The notes under the pieces were generated by a model that was not told where the DNA came from, did no database searches, and saw nothing but the letters and a program-made list of their open reading frames with translations. From positions 1 through 5,123 of the forward strand of contig RGVD01000183.1 in assembly GCA_010027395.1 (NCBI GenBank): 5,123 bases of DNA, read 5' to 3'. Positions 1 through 5,123 of this stretch are shown here, piece after piece. Every line of letters starts with the position of its first letter. Positions within the stretch are counted from its first letter, which is position 1. The position numbers were made by a program, and so were the translations under genes. This stretch comes from Bacteroidota bacterium (lineage in GTDB: Bacteria > Bacteroidota > Bacteroidia > UKL13-3).

Positions 1-1093
1 GAAATCTTCTCGTGCAGATGAGAAAACAAAAATTGCAAAACTTTCTGCTGAACACGACAAACATTCAAAAGCAATTAAAGATATTTTAGTTGAGAAGTTG
101 TTTGGTATACTATCAGGTAAAACATCTCAAGGTGTATTAAATGTTTATGGTGAAGAAATGATTCCAAAAGGAACCAAGTTCACTATGAAAAACTTGAACG
201 ATGTTGATTATACCAATGTTAATGCTACTAATTGGACAACTGACTCTGAGAAAAATGAAATTATTCGTTTGATCTTGGGTAATTACAAAAACAGATTGAA
301 CCAAGAAATAGCTGCTTTTAAACGCAAAGAGTTTGCAGTAAGTGTAGGCGATGAATTACCAACTGGTATATTGAAATTAGCCAAAGTTTATGTGGCTCAA
401 AAACGTAAATTGAAAGTAGGGGATAAGATGGCTGGTCGCCACGGAAATAAGGGTATCGTTGCACGTATTGAGCGTGAAGAAAACTTACCATTTATGGAAG
501 ATGGAACACCAGTAGATATCGTATTAAACCCATTGGGTGTACCTTCACGTATGAACTTAGGACAGATTTACGAAACTGTTTTAGGTTGGGCAGCTAAAGA
601 ATTAGGAGTAAAATTTGCTACACCAATTTTTGATGGTGCGAGTGATGATGATGTATTAAAGTATACACGCGAAGCTGGTATTCCTGATTGGGGTAAGACT
701 TATTTATACAATGGATTGTCAGGCGAGCGTTTCGATCAGCCAACTACTGTGGGAGTAATTTATATGATTAAATTAGGTCACATGGTTGATGATAAGATGC
801 ATGCACGTTCAATCGGACCATACTCATTGATTACACAACAGCCATTGGGTGGTAAAGCTCAATTTGGAGGTCAGCGTTTTGGTGAGATGGAGGTTTGGGC
901 ACTTGAAGCATACGGTGCATCTAACATTCTACAAGAAATATTAACCATTAAGTCGGATGATATTATCGGTAGAGCTAAAACTTATGAGGCTATTGTTAAA
1001 GGCGATAATTTACCTCAACCTGGTATTCCTGAATCATTCAATGTATTGGTTCATGAGTTAAGAGGTTTAGGTTTAGATTTAACCTTAGAATAA
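1..1093 (+). CDS. rpoB: DNA-directed RNA polymerase subunit beta, C-terminal part (5' end outside window)
   Basis: The beta subunit forms one pincer of the core RNA polymerase and half of the active-site cleft. The frame is already open at the left edge (first whole codon at position 2), so the TTG at 98 is an internal codon, not a start. About 363 residues are visible, ending at TAA 1091-1093. Around fragment residues 137-151 lies KLKVGDKMAGRHGNKG, whose two lysines (142 and 150) correspond to E. coli active-site K1065 and K1073. Residues 275-306 are the near-invariant C-terminal block containing QQPLGGKAQFGG and EMEVWALEAYGA, which builds the switch/clamp region that packs on beta'. The end, SFNVLVHELRGLGLDL, is the normal beta C-terminus. 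The less conserved stretch at residues ~60-100 has typical Bacteroidota length. I see no frameshift or gap against the family. The rifampicin-resistance region lies upstream, outside the window. rpoC follows after 84 bases. Confidence 0.98.
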   Translation, partial: KSSRADEKTKIAKLSAEHDKHSKAIKDILVEKLFGILSGKTSQGVLNVYGEEMIPKGTKFTMKNLNDVDYTNVNATNWTTDSEKNEIIRLILGNYKNRLNQEIAAFKRKEFAVSVGDELPTGILKLAKVYVAQKRKLKVGDKMAGRHGNKGIVARIEREENLPFMEDGTPVDIVLNPLGVPSRMNLGQIYETVLGWAAKELGVKFATPIFDGASDDDVLKYTREAGIPDWGKTYLYNGLSGERFDQPTTVGVIYMIKLGHMVDDKMHARSIGPYSLITQQPLGGKAQFGGQRFGEMEVWALEAYGASNILQEILTIKSDDIIGRAKTYEAIVKGDNLPQPGIPESFNVLVHELRGLGLDLTLE

Positions 1094-1097
1094 ATTT

Positions 1098-1139
1098 AAT
1101 GTGTGAATGTTTGTATATGAAAATTCATGTACACACATT
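1098..1139 (+). other. Imperfect hairpin in the rpoB-rpoC spacer
   Basis: Two nested inverted repeats are visible. The inner one pairs TGTATATGA (1112-1120) with TCATGTACA (1125-1133) around an AAAT loop, nine pairs including one T-G wobble. The outer one pairs AATGTGTG (1098-1105) with CACACATT (1132-1139); it shares two bases with the inner stem, so both cannot form completely. The stem is AT-rich and is followed by TTTTC rather than a clean T run. It is therefore not a convincing intrinsic terminator, and rpoC must still be transcribed. It could be an RNA-processing or attenuation element, or chance folding in AT-rich DNA. The pairing is seen directly; any function is inference. Confidence 0.4.
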
Positions 1140-1153
1140 TTCAAATTTTCAAA
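1138..1153 (+). repeat. Tandem 8-base direct repeat (TTTTCAAA x2)
   Basis: TTTTCAAA occurs twice in direct succession, at 1138-1145 and 1146-1153, immediately downstream of the spacer hairpin. A related TTCTCACATTCT segment follows, so CACATT also appears twice (1134-1139 and 1158-1163). This looks like local slippage in non-coding AT-rich DNA. It has no recognised role and overlaps no promoter motif I can identify. Confidence 0.5.
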
Positions 1154-1157
1154 TTCT

Positions 1158-1180
1158 CACATTCTTAAATTGAAAAAATG
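1158..1180 (+). promoter_or_regulatory. rpoC translation start context, no Shine-Dalgarno
   Basis: The ATG at 1178-1180 is preceded by an A-rich TTAAATTGAAAAA leader with no GGAGG-like sequence. This is normal in Bacteroidota, where A-rich leaders replace Shine-Dalgarno pairing. An in-frame TAA at 1166-1168 rules out any earlier start except non-standard codons. The next in-frame ATG is codon 49, inside the conserved N-terminus. The start is therefore well fixed. Confidence 0.8.
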
Positions 1181-4100
1181 TCAATAAAAAAAGATCAGAA
1201 ATTAAAAAGTAACTTTACCAAAATTCGTATTGGTTTGGCTTCTCCAGAGTCAACTTTACAACGTTCTTTTGGTGAGGTAACAAAGCCTGAAACTATCAAC
1301 TACAGATCATTCAAACCAGAGATGGGTGGATTGTTCTGTGAGCGTATTTTTGGCCCGATAAAAGATTACGAATGTCATTGCGGTAAATACAAACGTATTC
1401 GCTACAAAGGCATTGTGTGCGATAGATGTGGTGTGGAAGTTACTGAAAAGAAAGTGCGTAGAGAGCGCATGGGACATATCAACTTGATCGTTCCAGTTGC
1501 TCATATCTGGTACTTCCGTTCATTACCAAACAAAATTGGTTACTTACTAGGCGTACCTACTAAGAAACTTGATATGGTGGTTTACTACGAGCGTTATATC
1601 GTTTGTCAGCCAGGTATTAAAGATTCAGATGGAGTTATTATCAATGATTTGTTAACTGAAGAAGAGTACTTAGATATTCTTGATTCGTTGCCAAAAGATA
1701 ACCAAATGTTGGATGATAACGATCCTAAAAAATTCATCGCTAAAATGGGTGGTGATGCTTTATGGTTCATGTTATCTCGAATTGACTTAGATGCTTTATC
1801 ATTCGATTTACGTAACAAGGCTAGCAACGAAACCAGCCAACAACGTAAAAACGAAGCTTTAAAGCGTTTGAAAGTAATCGAAGGATTTAGAAACGCTCAA
1901 GAGCGTGGCGAAAACCGTCCTGAGTGGATGGTGGTAAAAATCCTTCCGGTTATTCCACCAGAATTGCGTCCTTTAGTTCCATTAGAAGGTGGCCGTTTTG
2001 CAACTTCTGATTTGAACGATTTATACAGACGTGTTATTATCCGTAACAACCGTTTGAAGCGTTTGATGGAAATCAAAGCACTTTTTGATAATACGAGAAG
2101 GGTAAGTGCTGTGAAAACTGAGGGTAACCGCCCTTTAAAATCTTTAAGCGATATGCTAAAAGGTAAACAAGGTCGTTTCCGTCAAAACTTATTAGGAAAG
2201 CGTGTTGATTATTCAGGTCGTTCGGTAATCGTTGTAGGACCACAATTGAAATTACACGAGTGTGGTATTCCTAAAAACATGGCTGCTGAGTTATTCAAGC
2301 CATTTGTTATTCGTAAATTGTTAGAGCGTGGTATCGTTAAAACTGTTAAATCGGCTAAGAAATTAGTTGATAGAAAAGAACCAGTAATTTGGGATATTTT
2401 AGAAAACATTTTAAAAGGACATCCAATTTTACTTAACCGTGCTCCTACACTACATAGATTAGGTATTCAAGCATTTCAACCAAAACTAATCGAAGGAAAA
2501 GCTATCCAGTTACATCCTTTGGTGTGTACAGGTTTTAACGCGGATTTTGACGGTGATCAGATGGCTGTTCACGTTCCACTTGGAAATGCAGCTATTTTGG
2601 AAGCTCAATTATTGATGCTTGCACCGCATAATATCTTAAACCCTGCTAATGGTGCTCCTATTGCAGTGCCTTCTCAGGACATGGTTTTGGGATTGTATTA
2701 CATCACAAAACAACGTAAACACACCGAAGAATATCCAATCAAAGGTGAAGGCTTACATTTCTATTCTTCAGAAGAAGCAATTATTGCATACAATGAAGGT
2801 AGAGTGCATATGCATGCTAGCGTTAAATGCCGCGTGAATGTGATGGAAGATGATGTATTGGTTAGCAAAATCATCGATACTACGATGGGTAGAATTTTAT
2901 TCAACTTAGTAGTACCTGAAGAATTTGGATATATCAACGATATTTTAACTAAGAAAAACTTACGTGATATCATTGGTGAAGTAGTTACTGTTTGCGGTAT
3001 GGATAAATGTGCTAAATTCCTTGATGCTATCAAAGAATTAGGATACCAAGCCGCTTTCAAAGGAGGTTTATCTTTTAACTTAAGTTATGTTAAAATTCCT
3101 GATGAAAAAGCAAAATTTGTAAATGCTGCGCAAGCTGAAGTAGATGAAATTCGTAGCAACTACGAGCAAGGTTTCATCACAAACAACGAGCGTTACAACC
3201 AAGTAATTGACGTTTGGACACGTGTTAACAATAAGTTAGCCGATACGTTATTAAAACAATTACGCGAAGATCAACAAGGATTCAACCCAGTTTATATGAT
3301 GTTGGATTCTGGAGCGCGTGGTAGTAAAGAGCAAATTCGTCAGTTGGGTGGTATGAGGGGATTGATGGCAAAACCACAAAAAAATCTTGTGGGTGGAACT
3401 GGAGAGATTATCGAGAATCCAATTTTGTCTAATTTCCGTGAAGGGCTATCCGTTATCGAATACTTTATCTCTACCCACGGTGCGCGTAAAGGTTTGGCCG
3501 ATACCGCTTTGAAAACTGCGGATGCGGGTTACTTAACACGTAGGTTACATGACGTAGCGCAAGATGTGGTAATTAACGAGCAAGATTGCGGAACCCTGCG
3601 TGGTATTCCAATTTCAGCTCTTAAAGACAATGAAGAAGTTGTTGAGCCATTATTCGAACGTATTTTAGGTCGTACTAGCTTACATGATGTATATGATCCA
3701 TTAACGGGAGAATTATTTTGCAAATCAGGCGAATTAATCGTTGAGAAAATAGCACACAAAATCGAAGCCTCTCCAATTGAAATTATGGAGATTCGTTCAG
3801 CATTAACTTGCGAAGCTAAGATTGGTGTTTGTGCAAAATGTTATGGAAGAAACTTGGCTACAGGCCGCTTAGCTCAGAGAGGTGACTCTGTGGGTGTAAT
3901 TGCAGCCCAGTCAATTGGTGAGCCAGGTACACAGTTAACACTTCGTACATTCCACGTGGGTGGTGCGGCATCAAACATTGCTACAGAAAGCAAGATGACT
4001 GCTAAATTCGCTGGAATATTAGAATTTGAAGAGATTAGAACAGTGAAGAGTGTAATAGATGGTGTGAAAGTGGATACTGTTTTAGGTCGTCAAGGTGAGA

Positions 4101-5123
4101 TAAGAATTTTGGATGAGGTTACTCGTAACCCTATCATGGCTATAAACATTCCTTACGGTGCGCATTTGGTTGTTAAAGACGGTCAGAAAATTGCCAAAGG
4201 AGATGCTATTTGTAGTTGGGATCCATATAATGCGGTAATCCTTTGCGAGCAACCTGGTAAGGTTAAGTTCGAAAGTTTAATCGAGAATATTACTTACAAA
4301 GACGAAAGTGATGAGCAAACTGGTCACCGCGAGAAAGTAGTTATTGAAAGTAAAGATAAAACCAAGATTGCATCCATTATTATGGTCGACAAAAAAGGTG
4401 CACCCCAGAAAGAATACAACTTACCAGTGGGTGCGCATATCGTGGTTGAAGAGGGTGCTGAATTAACTGCGGGTGGTATCTTAGTTAAGATTCCTCGTGT
4501 GGTTGGTAAAACCCGAGATATCACAGGAGGTTTACCACGTGTTACTGAGTTATTCGAAGCACGTAATCCTTCAAACCCTGCTGTTGTTACCGAGATTGAT
4601 GGTGTTGTTACATTTGGTGGTATCAAACGTGGTAACCGCGAAATCGTAATCACATCAAAAGATGCTGAGGTTAAAAAATACATGGTGCCACTTTCTAAAC
4701 ATATCCTTGTTCAAGAAAATGACTTCGTAAAAGCAGGTTCATCATTAAGTGATGGTTCTATATCACCTCAAGATATTTTGCGTATTGAAGGCCCTCAAGC
4801 TGTTCAACGTTATATCTTAAATGGTATCCAAGAGGTATATCGTTTGCAAGGTGTAAAAATCTCTGATAAACATATCGAGGTAATTACCCGTCAGATGATG
4901 AGCAAATTGGAAGTTATCGATCCAGGTGATACTTTATTGCTTGAAGGCGAAAACGTAGATCGCTATACTTTTAAAGATACCAACGATTGGATTTTTGATA
5001 AGAAAGTAGTTTTAGAAGCAGGGGATTCAACCAATGTGAAACCAGGTCAGATTATCAGCTTACGTAAATTGCGTGACGAAAACTCAATGCTTAGACGTAA
5101 AGACATGAAATTGGTTGAAGTGC
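1178..5123 (+). CDS. rpoC: DNA-directed RNA polymerase subunit beta' (3' end outside window), with an 18-residue clamp-helix gap
   Basis: Beta' carries the catalytic magnesium site and forms the clamp of RNA polymerase. I translated 1315 codons without a stop or frameshift; about 110 C-terminal residues are expected beyond the window. Domains in order: zinc ribbon with C66, C68, C81 and C84; lid ~262-278; first clamp helix ~278-301; rudder ~305-322; the KGKQGRFRQNLLGKRVDYSG segment ~327-346; catalytic NADFDGDQM (454-462, metal-binding D456, D458, D460); bridge helix ~755-790 (GARKGLADTALKTADAGYL); second zinc site C804, C878, C885, C888; trigger loop ~907-935 with L922, R923 and H926, resuming at ~1114 after a long insertion; then the C-terminal clamp region. 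A short extra loop at 734-742, relative to E. coli, looks lineage-typical. The oddity is at A301/L302: the text reads EIKA-LFDN where relatives have about 18 more residues. All other conserved parts are intact, so this does not look like a decaying pseudogene. It follows rpoB by 84 bases and is probably co-transcribed with it. Confidence 0.97.
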   Translation, partial: MSIKKDQKLKSNFTKIRIGLASPESTLQRSFGEVTKPETINYRSFKPEMGGLFCERIFGPIKDYECHCGKYKRIRYKGIVCDRCGVEVTEKKVRRERMGHINLIVPVAHIWYFRSLPNKIGYLLGVPTKKLDMVVYYERYIVCQPGIKDSDGVIINDLLTEEEYLDILDSLPKDNQMLDDNDPKKFIAKMGGDALWFMLSRIDLDALSFDLRNKASNETSQQRKNEALKRLKVIEGFRNAQERGENRPEWMVVKILPVIPPELRPLVPLEGGRFATSDLNDLYRRVIIRNNRLKRLMEIKALFDNTRRVSAVKTEGNRPLKSLSDMLKGKQGRFRQNLLGKRVDYSGRSVIVVGPQLKLHECGIPKNMAAELFKPFVIRKLLERGIVKTVKSAKKLVDRKEPVIWDILENILKGHPILLNRAPTLHRLGIQAFQPKLIEGKAIQLHPLVCTGFNADFDGDQMAVHVPLGNAAILEAQLLMLAPHNILNPANGAPIAVPSQDMVLGLYYITKQRKHTEEYPIKGEGLHFYSSEEAIIAYNEGRVHMHASVKCRVNVMEDDVLVSKIIDTTMGRILFNLVVPEEFGYINDILTKKNLRDIIGEVVTVCGMDKCAKFLDAIKELGYQAAFKGGLSFNLSYVKIPDEKAKFVNAAQAEVDEIRSNYEQGFITNNERYNQVIDVWTRVNNKLADTLLKQLREDQQGFNPVYMMLDSGARGSKEQIRQLGGMRGLMAKPQKNLVGGTGEIIENPILSNFREGLSVIEYFISTHGARKGLADTALKTADAGYLTRRLHDVAQDVVINEQDCGTLRGIPISALKDNEEVVEPLFERILGRTSLHDVYDPLTGELFCKSGELIVEKIAHKIEASPIEIMEIRSALTCEAKIGVCAKCYGRNLATGRLAQRGDSVGVIAAQSIGEPGTQLTLRTFHVGGAASNIATESKMTAKFAGILEFEEIRTVKSVIDGVKVDTVLGRQGEIRILDEVTRNPIMAINIPYGAHLVVKDGQKIAKGDAICSWDPYNAVILCEQPGKVKFESLIENITYKDESDEQTGHREKVVIESKDKTKIASIIMVDKKGAPQKEYNLPVGAHIVVEEGAELTAGGILVKIPRVVGKTRDITGGLPRVTELFEARNPSNPAVVTEIDGVVTFGGIKRGNREIVITSKDAEVKKYMVPLSKHILVQENDFVKAGSSLSDGSISPQDILRIEGPQAVQRYILNGIQEVYRLQGVKISDKHIEVITRQMMSKLEVIDPGDTLLLEGENVDRYTFKDTNDWIFDKKVVLEAGDSTNVKPGQIISLRKLRDENSMLRRKDMKLVEV
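2080..2081 (+). other. In-frame 54-base gap in the beta' clamp helices (sigma/NusG docking site)
   Basis: The junction lies between GCA (A301, 2078-2080) and CTT (L302, 2081-2083). Upstream, RNNRLKRLMEIKA matches E. coli beta' R275-A287. Downstream, LFDNTRR matches L306-R312. The offset to E. coli numbering thus jumps by 18 within one codon step. The expected family segment, close to PEVILRNEKRMLQEAVDS in Bacteroidota relatives as I recall it, is wholly absent. It normally forms the hairpin tip and most of the second antiparallel helix. E. coli E295 and A302, where substitutions weaken sigma70 binding, fall inside the missing block, while R275 is kept as R289. The I290/I291 tip region contacted by RfaH/NusG is also missing. 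The gap is read directly from the sequence; family alignment and numbering are from memory. Confidence 0.9.
3986..4510 (+). other. SI3-like insertion domain inside the beta' trigger loop
   Basis: Residues ~937-1111 separate the N-terminal trigger-loop helix (QLTLRTFHVGGAA, ending ~931) from the C-terminal one (DITGGLPRVTELFEARNP, from 1114). The insert of about 175 residues aligns by eye with E. coli SI3 (about 188 residues). Shared landmarks are IPYGAHL near 993, SWDPYNAVI near 1014-1021, and LPVGAHIVVEEGAELTAGG near 1082-1099. SI3 consists of sandwich-barrel hybrid motifs that move as the trigger loop folds and influence pausing and catalysis. The insertion is known in Bacteroidota and Proteobacteria, so its presence here is expected. 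Boundaries are approximate. Confidence 0.8.

Noticed and set aside
98..100. TTG as a possible start codon for the first open frame
   Set aside because: The same frame is open and rpoB-like back to the left edge, and 331 residues would be far too short for beta. It is an internal leucine codon.
1094..1177. A separate rpoC promoter or a rho-independent terminator in the spacer
   Set aside because: No Bacteroidota-type TTTG / TAnnTTTG pair with proper spacing is visible, and the hairpin is AT-rich without a following T run. The gene order favours co-transcription.
2042..2125. A frameshift, intein or split-gene explanation for the clamp-helix anomaly
   Set aside because: The frame is unchanged on both sides, nothing is inserted, and there is no stop or restart. 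Residues are simply absent.
2649..2837. 62-codon plus-strand open frame
   Set aside because: It is out of frame inside rpoC; the rpoC frame is continuous and conserved across this stretch.
2761..3060. 99-codon minus-strand open frame, with smaller ones at 1307-1504, 1606-1827, 2209-2409 and 3529-3759
   Set aside because: All are antisense to rpoC, have no plausible context, and resemble no family I know.
3380..3410. Extra loop after MAKPQ relative to E. coli beta' (residues ~734-742)
   Set aside because: Bacteroidota RpoC proteins carry a similar short Gly-rich extension here, as I recall, so it is a lineage feature rather than an anomaly.
4324..4683. 119-codon open frame on the minus strand
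   Set aside because: It lies entirely antisense to well-conserved rpoC coding sequence and shows no recognisable protein features. It is a shadow of the codon usage.

Overview
This window is the tail of rpoB followed by almost all of rpoC, the genes for the beta and beta' subunits of bacterial RNA polymerase. Both lie on the + strand in the usual order. The protein sequences are of Bacteroidota type: they match Bacteroides/Sphingobacteria-like RpoB and RpoC from memory, the DNA is AT-rich, and rpoC has an A-rich leader without a Shine-Dalgarno sequence. No search was run, so placement below phylum is not attempted.

Layout. Positions 1-1093 are the last ~363 codons of rpoB, whose 5' part lies outside the window. 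Positions 1094-1177 are an 84-base spacer holding an imperfect hairpin, a short tandem repeat and the rpoC leader. From 1178 to the end is rpoC, open in one frame for 1315 complete codons and cut by the window edge; by family length about 110 residues are missing. No RNA genes, mobile elements, CRISPR arrays or accessory genes are present. Antisense and out-of-frame ORFs are shadows of these two genes.

Function. The beta C-terminal part supplies active-site lysines, switch region and clamp anchor. Beta' supplies the zinc ribbon, lid, rudder, catalytic Asp triad (NADFDGDQM), bridge helix, second zinc site and trigger loop. The trigger loop carries a large SI3-like insertion. All of these parts are intact.

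Main anomaly. In beta', the clamp-helix coiled coil is missing 18 residues in frame between A301 and L302 (junction 2080/2081). The absent block is the hairpin tip and most of the second helix. In other bacteria this is the main docking site for sigma region 2 and for NusG/RfaH-family factors. Everything on either side is strongly conserved. It is either a striking natural variant or a clean 54-base loss in this copy or assembly; the sequence alone cannot decide.
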